NCBI RefSeq assembly: GCF_014644535.1
Contig: NZ_BMKW01000015.1
Location: 1-64,000, forward strand
Reading direction: 5' to 3'
DNA from: Neoroseomonas lacus
GTDB lineage: Bacteria; Pseudomonadota; Alphaproteobacteria; Acetobacterales; Acetobacteraceae
DNA: 64,000 nucleotides
The notes beneath the pieces are model-generated. The model had not been told where the DNA came from. It ran no database searches and saw nothing but the letters and a program-made list of their open reading frames with translations. Position numbers and translations under genes: made by a program. Positions 16,367 to 25,866 of this stretch are shown piece by piece. How positions within the stretch are numbered: position 1 is the stretch's first letter; each line of letters begins with the position of its first letter.

Positions 16367-18663
16367 TTCAGCGCGGCGGCATGGGCCGCGAGGCAGGCGA
16401 CGTCGAGCATCTGGTTCACCCCCGCCTGCATCGGCACGATCTGCGCCGAATGCGACAGGCCGGTCAGCAGCGGGCCGATCACGGTCGAACTGGTCAGCCG
16501 CGGCACCGATCGCGTCAGGATGTGCGCCGCGTGCAGCCCCGGCATGATCAGCACATTGGCCGGCCCGGTCAGCCGGCAGAACGGATAGAGCGACGTGCGC
16601 AGGCCGGGGTCGAGCGCGACATCGGCCGACATCTCGCCGTCGAACTCGAAATCGGCGCCGCGTTCGATCAGCAGCTTCACCGCGTCGCGGATGCTGCCCG
16701 GAATGGTCCCGCGCGGGTCACCGAAGGTCGAGAAGGACAGGAACGCCACGCGCGGTTCCAGCCCGAGCCGCCGCGCCGCCGCCGCCGAACCACGCGCGAT
16801 GCCGGCGAGCGTCTCGGCATCGGGCCGTTCATGGATGGCGGTATCGGCCACCAGCACCGTGCCGGCGCGGCGCGAGACAATGATGGACACCCCGAAGACG
16901 ACGCGCCCCGGGATCGGGTCGATCGCCATGTTGATGCCTTCCAGCGCGACCGAATAGGAACGGGTGGAACCGGTGACGATGGCATCCGCGTCGCCCATCG
17001 CGACCATGCAGGCGCCGAAGACGTTGCGATCCTGGTTCACCAGGCGCTGGCAGTCGCGCAGCAGGAAGCCTTCGCGCTGACGCTTTGCATAGAGGAATTC
17101 GGCATAGCGGCGGTTGGAATCCGACAACCTTGCATTGTGGATTTCGATGCCGTCCGGCATCGGGATTCCGAGCGCGGCGGCGACCGCGTTGATGCGGTCC
17201 TCGCGCCCGACGAGGACCGGCGTGCCATAGCCCGCATTGCGGAAGGCGATGGCGGCGCGGATCACCTTCTCCTCCTCGCCCTCGGCGAAGACGACGCGCT
17301 TGGGGTTCTGGCGGACGGCTTCGGCAATCGCCTCCAGCGCGCCGACCGTCGCGTCCAGCCGGTTCGCCAGGTCGCGCGCATAGCGCTGCAGGTCCAACAG
17401 CGGCTTGCGGGCGACCCCGCTGTCCATCGCCGCCTTGGCGACGGCCGGCGAGACGCGCGAGATCAGTCGCGGGTCGAAGGCGTTGGGGATGATGTACTCG
17501 GGCCCGAAGCGCAGCGACATGCCCGCCCCGGCGCCTGCCACTTCCTCGGGCACATCCTCGCGAGCCAGCATCGCCAGCGCCTCGGCGGCGGCGATCTTCA
17601 TCGCGTCGTTGATGGTGCTGGCGCGGACATCCAGTGCGCCACGGAAGATGAACGGGAAGCCGAGCACGTTGTTGACCTGGTTCGGATAGTCCGAGCGGCC
17701 GGTGGCGATGATGCAGTCCGGCCGCGCGGCACGCGCTTCATCAGGCGTGATCTCGGGGTCCGGATTGGCCATGGCGAACAGGATCGGGCTCGGTGCCATG
17801 GCGCGCAGCATCTCGGGCGTCAGCGCGCCCTTCACCGACAGGCCGAAGAACACGTCGGCGCCGTCCAGCGCCTGGGTCAGCGTGCGCGCATCCGTGGTCG
17901 TCGCATGGGCGGACTTCCACTGGTTCATGCCTTCCTGGCGGCCGCGATAGATGACGCCCTTGGTGTCGCACAGGATGACGTTTTCGGGTCGCATGCCCAT
18001 CGCCTTGACCAGCTCGGCGCAGGCGATCGAGGCCGCCCCGGCGCCGTTGATGACGAGCCGCGTCGTCTTGATGTCGCGCCCGGTCAAATGGATGGCGTTG
18101 ATCAGTCCGGCGGCCGCGACGATCGCGGTGCCGTGCTGGTCGTCATGGAACACGGGAATGTCCATCAGCTCGCGCAGGCGCTGCTCGATGACGAAGCATT
18201 CCGGCGCCTTGATGTCCTCGAGGTTGATGCCGCCGAAGGACGGGCCGAGGTAGCGCACAGAATTGACGAAGGCGTCCACATCCTCGGTGTCGACGCACAG
18301 GTCGATCCCGTCCACATCGGCGAAGCGCTTGAACAGCGCGACCTTGCCTTCCATCACCGGTTTCGACGCCAGCGCGCCGAGATTGCCCAGGCCCAGCACC
18401 GCCGTGCCGTTCGAGACGACGGCGACGAAATTGCCCTTCGCCGTGTAGTCATAGGCAAGCTTCGGGTCGCGATGGATGTGCAGGCAGGGTTCCGCCACGC
18501 CGGGCGAATAGGCGAGCGAGAGATCGCGCGCGGTGATCAGCGGCTTGGTCAGGCGGATCTCGAGCTTGCCCGGCCGGCCTTCGGCGTGCATCGCGAGCGC
18601 CTCCTCCCCGGTCACTCGGGCGGTGCGCGTGTCACTGGCAGGTAGCTGCTTCGCGTCGTCCAT
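16363..18663 (-). CDS. maeB: NADP-dependent malic enzyme with phosphotransacetylase-like C-terminal domain
   Basis: 766 residues from ATG 18663 ([11 protein letters not shown]); the frame extends to 18810 without conservation. Malic N domain then NAD-binding domain ([50 protein letters not shown]), then from about residue 440 a PTA-like domain ([48 protein letters not shown]). The 760-residue fused form is typical of Proteobacterial MaeB. It decarboxylates malate to pyruvate with NADP; the PTA-like part is usually regulatory (acetyl-CoA). It lies downstream of chvI-chvG on the same strand, 182 bp after chvG. Confidence 0.96.
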   Translation of the reverse strand: MDDAKQLPASDTRTARVTGEEALAMHAEGRPGKLEIRLTKPLITARDLSLAYSPGVAEPCLHIHRDPKLAYDYTAKGNFVAVVSNGTAVLGLGNLGALASKPVMEGKVALFKRFADVDGIDLCVDTEDVDAFVNSVRYLGPSFGGINLEDIKAPECFVIEQRLRELMDIPVFHDDQHGTAIVAAAGLINAIHLTGRDIKTTRLVINGAGAASIACAELVKAMGMRPENVILCDTKGVIYRGRQEGMNQWKSAHATTTDARTLTQALDGADVFFGLSVKGALTPEMLRAMAPSPILFAMANPDPEITPDEARAARPDCIIATGRSDYPNQVNNVLGFPFIFRGALDVRASTINDAMKIAAAEALAMLAREDVPEEVAGAGAGMSLRFGPEYIIPNAFDPRLISRVSPAVAKAAMDSGVARKPLLDLQRYARDLANRLDATVGALEAIAEAVRQNPKRVVFAEGEEEKVIRAAIAFRNAGYGTPVLVGREDRINAVAAALGIPMPDGIEIHNARLSDSNRRYAEFLYAKRQREGFLLRDCQRLVNQDRNVFGACMVAMGDADAIVTGSTRSYSVALEGINMAIDPIPGRVVFGVSIIVSRRAGTVLVADTAIHERPDAETLAGIARGSAAAARRLGLEPRVAFLSFSTFGDPRGTIPGSIRDAVKLLIERGADFEFDGEMSADVALDPGLRTSLYPFCRLTGPANVLIMPGLHAAHILTRSVPRLTSSTVIGPLLTGLSHSAQIVPMQAGVNQMLDVACLAAHAAALK

Positions 18664-18845
18664 GGAATCGTTCCCGTCACCGGTTTCGTTGCTTGGTCTC
18701 GCACCATTGTGCAACCAGGCGAGCCGCACCGCGACCCCCTGGCTTCGCAGTCGCGGTAGGGTAGTGCCGGCGCCCGCATGCGCGACACATGCGCGGCCAT
18801 GAACAGCCACGGTGATGCGGCGGGCCGTGGGCGGCGGAGGTGTGG

Positions 18846-20555
18846 CTACGCCGCCGGCAGCCGCACGACGAACCGCGCCCCGATGACTGTCCCTGCCGCA
18901 TCGCGGCGGTTCTCCGCCGAGATCTGCCCGCGCAGCCCCTCGACGATCTGCTTGCTGATCGACAGCCCGAGCCCGGAATGCTGCCCGAAGCGTTCCCCGC
19001 TCGGGCGTTCCGAATAGAAGCGCTCGAAGATGCTCTCGAGCTTCTGCTCCGGAATGCCTGGGCCCTCATCCTCGATCGCCACTTCCACCACTGCGCCGGC
19101 CGGCCGTGCCTTGACCAGCACGCGGCCGCCGGGTGGGCTGAAGGACAGCGCATTGCCGAGCAGGTTGCGGAACACCTGCACGATACGGCCCTCGACGCCA
19201 CGCACCACCAGCGGGCCGGGCGTGGCCTCCAGCGTGACAGATGGGGCATCCGGCTCGGCCCGCGTCGCCTCGTGCAATTCGGCCAGGGCGGAGAGGATCG
19301 GCGCGATGTCCACCGGGGCGGAGATGGTGCGCGACAGCTCGGCATCGACGCGCGAGGAATCGGAGATGTCGGCGATCAGCCGATCCATGCGCACCGCGTC
19401 GTCGGCGATGATCGCCAGCAGGCGGTTGCGGTTCTCCGGGTTCTCGATGCGGCGCAGGGTCTCCAGCGCGCTGCGCACCGAGGTCAACGGGTTGCGCAGC
19501 TCATGCGCCACATCGGCGGCGAAGCGTTCATTGGCGTCGATGCGCGCCCACAGCGCGCGGGCGGAATTCTGCAGGTCGCGCGCCAGCGTGCCGATCTCGT
19601 CATTGCGGGCGAGCAGCGGTTCGGGCACCGATTCCTCGCGCCCCTCGCCTTCACGGATGCGCTGGGTGGCGCGCGCCAGGTCGAGCATCGGCGTGGCGAT
19701 GGTGCGCGACAGGTAGAAGGAGAGCATCACCGTCAGCACCAGCGCCGTGCCGAACAGCAGCAGCACCGAGGCGCGGATCTGGAACAGCCGTTCATCGACC
19801 TCGCGGGCCTCGCGCGTCAGCAGCACGATGCCGACGCTCTGCCCGCTGCGGCGGGCGGGTTCGGCGACGGAGACCAGCAGGCGGCCATCCCCGGTGCGGC
19901 GGATATACGGGCGCACGCCGCCTTCGAGGGCGAGGCGCAGTTCTTCCCGCCGGTCGGGGCCGAGATTGGGCTGCCAGTCGAAATCCGGCGCTTCCGGCCC
20001 GATATCGACCGCCACCCCGCCGCTGCTGGTGCCGCCGCGCAGCGTGCCGGGCAGCACCGAGACCAGCCGGTCATAGACGCCGGCGACGGTCGAGGTCAGC
20101 GCGCCGCGCGGTTCGGGCGGCGGCAGCGGCTCGGTGGTCACCGCGCCACCGGGCCCCTCGCGCACGCGGCTGTCGGCGACCATCAGCCCGGTATTGTCGA
20201 ACAGCCGCGCCTGGGTGTTGGGCGATGGTTCAACGAGGCGACGCAACAGCGGGCGGGCGGCTTCCGGCACCAGGATGGCGCGGTCGCCATCGATGCGCAC
20301 GGCGGCCTCGGCGATGGCGCCGGCATAGATGCGCGCCTGGGTGCGCAGCGCCTCGACCTCGGCAGCGATCAGGCCGTTCTGGTACTGGTCGAGATACAGC
20401 AGCGATGCCGCCAGCAGCGCCGGCGGCACGGCGTTGACCAGCAGGATACGGCGCAGCAGGGGGGAGAAGCGGCGCCGTGGCGCACGCGGGGCCGCCACCG
20501 CCGAACTCCCGGCGGCCTTGCCCTGCGGCCGCGTGGCGGCGCCATCGTCAGGCAT
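18846..20555 (-). CDS. chvG: sensor histidine kinase ChvG
   Basis: 569 residues. TM1 about 35-55, a periplasmic sensor region to about 255 (stimulus-sensing type, LDQYQNGLIAAEVEALRTQARIYAGAIAEAAV), TM2 about 262-282, HAMP, then the HisKA motif with phospho-acceptor His351 (ADVAHELRNPLTS) and an HATPase domain (NLLGNALSFSPPGG, EDEGPGIPE, GLGLSISKQIVEGL). ChvG/ExoS kinases respond to acid or envelope stress and control exopolysaccharide, virulence and central carbon genes in alphaproteobacteria. It begins 31 bp after chvI. Confidence 0.95.
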   Translation of the reverse strand: MPDDGAATRPQGKAAGSSAVAAPRAPRRRFSPLLRRILLVNAVPPALLAASLLYLDQYQNGLIAAEVEALRTQARIYAGAIAEAAVRIDGDRAILVPEAARPLLRRLVEPSPNTQARLFDNTGLMVADSRVREGPGGAVTTEPLPPPEPRGALTSTVAGVYDRLVSVLPGTLRGGTSSGGVAVDIGPEAPDFDWQPNLGPDRREELRLALEGGVRPYIRRTGDGRLLVSVAEPARRSGQSVGIVLLTREAREVDERLFQIRASVLLLFGTALVLTVMLSFYLSRTIATPMLDLARATQRIREGEGREESVPEPLLARNDEIGTLARDLQNSARALWARIDANERFAADVAHELRNPLTSVRSALETLRRIENPENRNRLLAIIADDAVRMDRLIADISDSSRVDAELSRTISAPVDIAPILSALAELHEATRAEPDAPSVTLEATPGPLVVRGVEGRIVQVFRNLLGNALSFSPPGGRVLVKARPAGAVVEVAIEDEGPGIPEQKLESIFERFYSERPSGERFGQHSGLGLSISKQIVEGLRGQISAENRRDAAGTVIGARFVVRLPAA

Positions 20556-20586
20556 TGCTCGCCCCTTTCACCGGCTCGCCGGCCGC

Positions 20587-21288
20587 TCAGGCTTCCTTGT
20601 AGCGATACCCGATGCCGTACAGCGTCTCGATCTGGTCGAACTCGCCATCCACCTGCCGGAACTTCTTACGGATGCGCTTTACGTGGCTGTCGATCGTGCG
20701 GTCATCGACATAGATGTTCTCGCCATAGGCGGCATCGATCAGCTGGTCGCGGTTCTTCACCATGCCGGGGCGCACCGCGAGCGCCTTGACCAGCAGGAAT
20801 TCGGTGACGGTGAGCTGCACCTGGCCGCCCTTCCACACGCAGGTGTGCTTGGTCTCGTCCAGCACCAGATCGCCGCGGGCGATGACGCCGCCCGGCGGCG
20901 CCCCCGAGCCTTCCGCGCGCGACGCCTCATTGCGCCGCAGCAGGGCGCGGATGCGTTCGAGCAGCAGGCGCTGGCTGAACGGCTTGGTTATGTAGTCATC
21001 CGCGCCGAGGCGCAGGCCCATCAGCTCGTCGACTTCCTCATCCTTCGAGGTGAGGAACACCACCGGCATGTTCGAGCGCTGGCGCAGCCGTTGCAGCAGC
21101 TCCATCCCGTCCATGCGCGGCATCTTGATGTCGAGCACGGCGAGGTCCGCCGGCTTCGAGAGCAGCCCCTGCAGCGCGCTCTCCCCATCGGTGAAGGTGC
21201 GGACGGCATAGCCTTCCGCCTCCAGCGTCATCTGCACGCTGGTGAGGATGTTGCGGTCGTCGTCCACGAGGGCGATGGTCTGGGCCAT
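20587..21288 (-). CDS. chvI: response regulator ChvI (OmpR family)
   Basis: 233 residues from ATG 21288 ([13 protein letters not shown]) with a GGAAAG RBS; longer frames upstream are unconserved. Receiver domain with acidic pocket D9-D11, phospho-acceptor Asp53 ([13 protein letters not shown]) and Lys in LTSKDE, then a winged-helix OmpR DNA-binding domain ([46 protein letters not shown]). Partner of ChvG. The divergent HugZ-like gene and pckA on its far side reproduce the chvI-pckA neighbourhood known in rhizobia and Agrobacterium. Confidence 0.96.
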   Translation of the reverse strand: MAQTIALVDDDRNILTSVQMTLEAEGYAVRTFTDGESALQGLLSKPADLAVLDIKMPRMDGMELLQRLRQRSNMPVVFLTSKDEEVDELMGLRLGADDYITKPFSQRLLLERIRALLRRNEASRAEGSGAPPGGVIARGDLVLDETKHTCVWKGGQVQLTVTEFLLVKALAVRPGMVKNRDQLIDAAYGENIYVDDRTIDSHVKRIRKKFRQVDGEFDQIETLYGIGYRYKEA

Positions 21289-21391
21289 GTGTCTTTCCGG
21301 TATTCGGGCATTCAGGCGTCGCGATTGCGCGGCGGCGGCACTGAAGCCAGTTTCACGCGGGATTGTGGCACGAGACGGGCCGGAGGAAGAC

Positions 21392-22120
21392 ATGGCATCG
21401 CAGGACGGCATTCGCGAGGCCATCGGCCTGATCAGGGGGGCGAATGCCGCGACACTGGCCTCCTCGGCCGAGGGCCAGCCCTTCGCCAGCCTGGTCACGC
21501 CGGCGCCGGCACCCGACCTCTCGCCGCTGCTGTGGCTGTCCACCCTGTCCGCCCATACCCGCCAACTGGCCGCTGAGCCGCGTTGCGCCCTGCTGTTCAC
21601 CGGCACCGCAGAAGGCCCCAACCCGCAGACTGCGCCGCGGGTGACCGTCACCGGCCTGGCCGAGCGGGTGCCTGAGGCCGAGGTCCCGGCCCTCAAGGCA
21701 CGCTGGCTGGCGCGCCACCCCTATGCCGCGCTCTACGCTGACTTCGCCGATTTCAGCCTGTGGCGGGTGCGCATCGGCGGCGCGTTGCAGGTCGGCGGCT
21801 TCGCCCGCGCCGAACGGATCAAGGCCAGCGAGTTGGCGCCGGACCCCGAAGCGGTCGCCGCCATCCTCGCCGCGGAAGCCGGGATCATCGACCACATGAA
21901 CGCCGACCACGCCGACGCGGTGGCGGCGATCGCCCAGGGGCTGCTTGGCGGCGCGGCAGGGGACTGGCGGATAGTCGCCGTGGATGTCGATGGCTGTGAC
22001 CTGTCTGACGGTAACCAGACGGTTCGACTTGCGTTCTTAGCGCGGTTAAGCGATTCCGATGCGGTACGCGCGGCCCTCATCCGCGCGACGCGGGAGGGAC
22101 GGGCGCGCCTGAACGGCTGA
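21392..22120 (+). CDS. HugZ-like FMN/heme-binding split-barrel protein
   Basis: 242 residues from ATG 21392 with a ggagga RBS. N-terminal PNPOx-like split barrel (residues about 5-150: [50 protein letters not shown]) and a C-terminal DUF2470-type domain starting at [20 protein letters not shown]. This arrangement is that of the HugZ/heme-utilisation family; members bind FMN or degrade heme, but catalytic activity is not assured by sequence. It starts 103 bp from divergent chvI and precedes pckA by 95 bp, so it may share a promoter region with both. Confidence 0.85.
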   Translation: MASQDGIREAIGLIRGANAATLASSAEGQPFASLVTPAPAPDLSPLLWLSTLSAHTRQLAAEPRCALLFTGTAEGPNPQTAPRVTVTGLAERVPEAEVPALKARWLARHPYAALYADFADFSLWRVRIGGALQVGGFARAERIKASELAPDPEAVAAILAAEAGIIDHMNADHADAVAAIAQGLLGGAAGDWRIVAVDVDGCDLSDGNQTVRLAFLARLSDSDAVRAALIRATREGRARLNG

Positions 22121-22215
22121 TATGTGGCGATTTTCTGCCGCAATTCTGCCGTCCGGGTCGCTGAAACGGCACTGTCACCCAACCGCGACGTGACCCCCCA
22201 GGAGAGTGGCCCCGC

Positions 22216-23811
22216 ATGTCTTCCCCGAACCCCGCCGTTGCCGGCACTGGCGTTTCCCCGAACGGCGAGGTCCATCCGAACCTGACCGCCCCCGCCCTGG
22301 TGGCACATGCCCTGCGGCGCGGCGAAGGCCGGCTTTCGGCTGATGGCGCCTTCATCGCCGTGACCGGCCAGCACACCGGCCGTTCCGTGCAGGACAAGTT
22401 CGTGGTGGACGAGCCCGAGACGCGCGAAGCCGTCTGGTGGGGCAAGATCAACCAGGCGCTGCCGGCCGACAAGTTCGCCGCGCTGGCTACCAAGGTGCGC
22501 ACCTATCTCGGCCAGAAGGCGGAGCTGTTCACCCAGGATCTGCACGCCGGCGCCGACACCGCGCACCAGATCCGCGTGCGGCTCGTCACCACCAATGCCT
22601 GGCACGCAATGTTCGCGCGCAACATGTTCATCCGCCCGGAACGTGATGCGCTGGACGGCTTCGCGCCGGACTGGACCATCCTCCACGCGCCGGAATACGA
22701 GGCCGACCCGGCCGTCGATGGCTGCCGCACCAGCACCGTCATCGCCCTGTCACTGGCGACGCGCACCATCCTGATCGCCGGTACTTCCTATGCCGGCGAG
22801 GTGAAGAAGAGTATCTTCACCGTGATGAACTGGCTGCTGCCGGCGCGTGACGTGCTGCCGATGCATTGCTCGGCCAATGTCGGCAAGGATGGCGACGTCG
22901 CGCTGTTCTTCGGCCTGTCAGGCACCGGCAAGACCACGCTGTCCTCCGACCCCGAGCGCGCGCTGATCGGCGATGACGAACACGGCTGGTCGGATACCGG
23001 CGTCTTCAACTTCGAAGGTGGCTGCTACGCCAAGGTCATCAAGCTGTCGCAGGAGGCCGAGCCGCAGATCTGGGCGGCGACGCACCGCTTCGGCACCGTG
23101 CTCGAGAACGTCGTCGCCGATGCCGATGGCGTGGTCGACCTCGATGACGGGTCGCTGACCGAGAACACGCGATCCTGCTACCCGATCCACTACATCCCCA
23201 ACACCGCGCCGGGCGGCACTGCCGGCCTGCCGAAGAACGTGGTGATGCTGACGGCGGATGCCTTCGGCGTGCTGCCGCCGATCTCCAAGCTGTCGGCCGC
23301 GCAGGCGATGTACCACTTCCTGTCGGGCTACACCGCGCGCGTCGCCGGCACGGAAAAGGGGCTGGGCAAGGAGCCGCAGGCGACCTTCTCCACCTGCTTC
23401 GGCGCGCCGTTCCTGCCGCGCCACCCGGAAGTCTATGGCCGCATGCTGCAGGAGCTGATCGGCAAGCACGGCGCCGATTGCTGGCTGGTGAACACCGGCT
23501 GGTCGGGCGGCGCCTATGGCACCGGGTCGCGCATGTCGATCAAGGTGACGCGCGCCCTGCTACGCGCGGCGCTGGATGGCTCGCTCGCCAAGGTGGACTT
23601 CGTCCGCGACCCGTTCTTCGGGCTGATGATGCCCAAAGCCGTCCCCGGCATCCCGGCCGAGGTGCTGAACCCGCGCGACGCCTGGGCCGACAAGGCGGCC
23701 TATGACCGCACGGCGGCGAACCTGGTCGGGCTGTTCGAGAAGAACTTCGCGACCTTCGCCGGGGCGGTCAGCGAGGATGTGAAGGCGGCGGCGATCCGCG
23801 CGGCGGCTTAG
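22216..23811 (+). CDS. pckA: phosphoenolpyruvate carboxykinase (ATP)
   Basis: 531 residues with an aggagag RBS. Signatures: RSVQDKFVVDEP, YAGEVKKSIFTVMNWLLP, MHCSANVGKDGDVALFFGLSGTGKTTLS (kinase-1a loop near 233-241), SDTGVFNFEGGCYAK, and the adenine-binding NTGWSGGAYGTG near the C-terminus. Length matches ATP-type PCK. Converts oxaloacetate to PEP for gluconeogenesis. With maeB in the same neighbourhood it covers both routes out of the C4 pool; ChvI binding upstream of pckA is documented in relatives and would be the first regulatory guess. Confidence 0.97.
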   Translation: MSSPNPAVAGTGVSPNGEVHPNLTAPALVAHALRRGEGRLSADGAFIAVTGQHTGRSVQDKFVVDEPETREAVWWGKINQALPADKFAALATKVRTYLGQKAELFTQDLHAGADTAHQIRVRLVTTNAWHAMFARNMFIRPERDALDGFAPDWTILHAPEYEADPAVDGCRTSTVIALSLATRTILIAGTSYAGEVKKSIFTVMNWLLPARDVLPMHCSANVGKDGDVALFFGLSGTGKTTLSSDPERALIGDDEHGWSDTGVFNFEGGCYAKVIKLSQEAEPQIWAATHRFGTVLENVVADADGVVDLDDGSLTENTRSCYPIHYIPNTAPGGTAGLPKNVVMLTADAFGVLPPISKLSAAQAMYHFLSGYTARVAGTEKGLGKEPQATFSTCFGAPFLPRHPEVYGRMLQELIGKHGADCWLVNTGWSGGAYGTGSRMSIKVTRALLRAALDGSLAKVDFVRDPFFGLMMPKAVPGIPAEVLNPRDAWADKAAYDRTAANLVGLFEKNFATFAGAVSEDVKAAAIRAAA

Positions 23812-23814
23812 GAC

Positions 23815-24325
23815 GGGGAGGGCCCCGCCCTCCCCGCACCCCACCCGCCAAGGGCTTAAGGCCCTCGGATCCCTCATTGTTGGACGGTGGTCGCCAGAGG
23901 GATGGGTAGTCTGCGATTGGCGTCGTCGCGGCCTGGGCACACCGCTCAGGCGATGAAGATGCCGGCGCTCAGAGGGTGAGTTGGGACCGAGGGGTCTTTG
24001 CCGACCTCGGGCCCACCTCACCACAGGTCGCCGTTGACGTTGCGCGCCAAGGCCAAAGGGAGCCCCTCGGTCTGACCGGGATCCCGTTCACTCCGACTGA
24101 CCCGCCCTCTCCGAGCCAGTGTATCGGCGAGCATCCTCGCCCGATCGGGAATTGCTCCAGGCGCCGCCGGACCTCTCGATTTGATGCAAGGGTCCAGCGC
24201 CGAGCGAGCCCCGCCCTCGCACGCGGCGCGCGTGTCATCGAAGCAGCCGCCCATCGCTGCCCGGCGCCCAACGATGGCTTTCCAAATGATACTGTCATTT
24301 GGTGGGGTGGTTTGGAGGTGCAAAG
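23815..24325. repeat. modular palindromic intergenic element, copy 2 (long form)
   Basis: Left end 4 bp after the pckA stop: A ggggaggg/ccctcccc (23815-23835), caccccaccc spacer, B ccaagggc/gccctcgg (about 23848-23868). Internal module around 23988-24060: a degenerate A, then B of the gttgacgttgc type. Right end 24255-24325, reading on the minus strand as A remnant, caccccacc, B ccaaatgaca/tatcatttgg, tail aaagccatcgttgggcgccggg. The whole 23812-24562 gap contains only spurious frames. Confidence 0.65.
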
Positions 24326-24358
24326 CCCTTCCATGTCCGTCGCGTGTCTGCCCCGCCG

Positions 24359-24533
24359 CGACTCGGGTGCCCACCGCGCACGGACCGCGAACACGCTTGT
24401 GCCGACCCCGGACCGACACCCACAAGTGCTTGATTTAAGCCGGCTTTGCGACTCGGGCCGACTCCGTCAGCGATTCGTTCCTACGACTCGGACCAAGTGT
24501 CTGATTCGGAATGGGTGCACCGGCGCGACTCGG
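24359..24533. repeat. four short direct repeats cgactcgg
   Basis: The octamer cgactcgg occurs at 24359-24366, 24449-24456, 24484-24491 and 24526-24533, all on the plus strand, in the gap downstream of the MFS gene. Spacing is irregular (90, 35 and 42 bp). Purpose unknown; chance clustering in a GC-rich region is possible. Confidence 0.4.
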
Positions 24534-24562
24534 TCGCCGTGAATCACCTTCTGTTCCAGCGC

Positions 24563-25756
24563 TCAGGCGGGCCGGCGCGCGAGGGACCAGGCGAGCACCA
24601 TCAGCAACGCCGCCGCGATGCCGAGCGAAGGCGCCAGCCCGATCGTCGTCGCCCCCAGCCCGAAGGCGATCGGGCCGAGCGACTGCCCAGTAAAGAAGGA
24701 AAAGGCGTGCAGCGAGACGGCGCTGCCACGGAATTGCTGGGACAGCTCGGTGGCGCGCGTCTGGATGGCGTTGTGGATCATGTAGAACGCCATCCCGAGC
24801 AGAAAGCCGGCCAGCGCCGCGACCCACAGCGCCGGCGCGACAGCCAACCCCATCAGCGCCAGGAAGCCGATCCCACCGCCCAGCCGTACGGCCCCGGCCT
24901 GACCGAAGCGCGTCAGCAGCCAGCGGGCGAGCGCCGCATAGCCCAGCCCGCCCAGCCCGAAGGCGCCGATCGTGAAGCCGGCTTCCGTCGTGCCGCCGAT
25001 GCCGCGATTGATCATCAGCGTCGCGAAAAAGGGGAAGGAGCCGAACACCAGCGCCCCCTCGGCGGCCACGGTGGCATAGAGCGGGATGGCGCTCGGGTTG
25101 GACAGGATGGTCCGGTAGCGCTTGGTCGCCACCACGGGGTCGTAGCGCGTGATGGGTTCCTTCGCGGCGCCCCGCGAAGCCATCACCAGGGCGACCAGGC
25201 CGACCACCGCGGCGATGGCGCAGAACACCAGCATGCCGCGCCAGCCGGCGATGGCGGCGATCGGCCCGGCGATCGCCCCGCCGGCGATCTGCCCCGAAAT
25301 GCCGAAGATGAGCATGCGCGACAGCGCCACCTGGCGGTCCCGCATCGGCACCGCATCGGCCATGATGGCGAGCGTCAACGGCATCATGCCGCCGGCTGCC
25401 GCACCCGACAACGCGCGGAAGGTCATCAGCCACCCGAGGGATGCGGCGGCCGCCGAGAGCGCCAGCAGCGTGACCAGCAGGCCGATGCACAGTGTCACCA
25501 CCCGGCGCTTGCCGACCGAATCCGCGATCGGTCCCAGGATCGGCTGCACCAGCGCGAAGGGCAGGGTGTAGGCGGTGCCAAGAAGGGCGACCTGCGCCGC
25601 GGTGCTGGCCAGGTCGTGGGCGATGTCAACCACCAGCGGGTCTGTCGCGCGGGTGGCCAGCGCGCCAGCGAAGACCGCCGGCCCAAACATGACAAGCACG
25701 CGGTTCATCGCCGTTCGGCTGGTTGGTTCGTTCTCGCTGCCGCCGGACCCGCTCAT
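24563..25756 (-). CDS. MFS transporter
   Basis: 397 residues from ATG 25756 (MSGSGGSENEPTS); ATG 25708 (MNRVLVMFGP) is a credible alternative. Twelve hydrophobic segments are discernible, with the MFS loop-2 motif GPIADSVGKRRV after TM2 and a proline/glycine-rich TM5 (GQIAGGAIAGPIAAIAGWRGMLVF). The closest type is the arabinose-efflux/drug:H+ antiporter class, but substrate cannot be read from sequence. Divergent from the flavin monooxygenase gene by 110 bp. The stop is followed by a long noncoding stretch. Confidence 0.88.
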   Translation of the reverse strand: MSGSGGSENEPTSRTAMNRVLVMFGPAVFAGALATRATDPLVVDIAHDLASTAAQVALLGTAYTLPFALVQPILGPIADSVGKRRVVTLCIGLLVTLLALSAAAASLGWLMTFRALSGAAAGGMMPLTLAIMADAVPMRDRQVALSRMLIFGISGQIAGGAIAGPIAAIAGWRGMLVFCAIAAVVGLVALVMASRGAAKEPITRYDPVVATKRYRTILSNPSAIPLYATVAAEGALVFGSFPFFATLMINRGIGGTTEAGFTIGAFGLGGLGYAALARWLLTRFGQAGAVRLGGGIGFLALMGLAVAPALWVAALAGFLLGMAFYMIHNAIQTRATELSQQFRGSAVSLHAFSFFTGQSLGPIAFGLGATTIGLAPSLGIAAALLMVLAWSLARRPA

Positions 25757-25866
25757 GACGCTATGCTGCGCCGCAGCGCGGCTGGCTACAACCCGCGCCC
25801 GGCGCAATGCTTTACCGCCCTGGGCGCGGCCCGATAGGCTGGTGCCAGGAAGCGGAGAAATGATCC

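Noticed and set aside
16381-18645. 754-codon plus-strand frame
   Set aside because: Antisense shadow of maeB; His/Asp/Gly-rich composition typical of reverse-frame GC-rich genes.
23815-23835. Palindrome after pckA as an ordinary intrinsic terminator
   Set aside because: No T-run follows and the same hairpin type recurs with linked modules at eight other sites, so I treat it as part of the element, although termination function remains possible.
24018-24425. 135-codon minus-strand frame in the pckA-MFS gap
   Set aside because: It lies on repeat-element sequence. The peptide (for example the NDTVIWWGGL-like string) recurs only because the palindromes recur at 27454.
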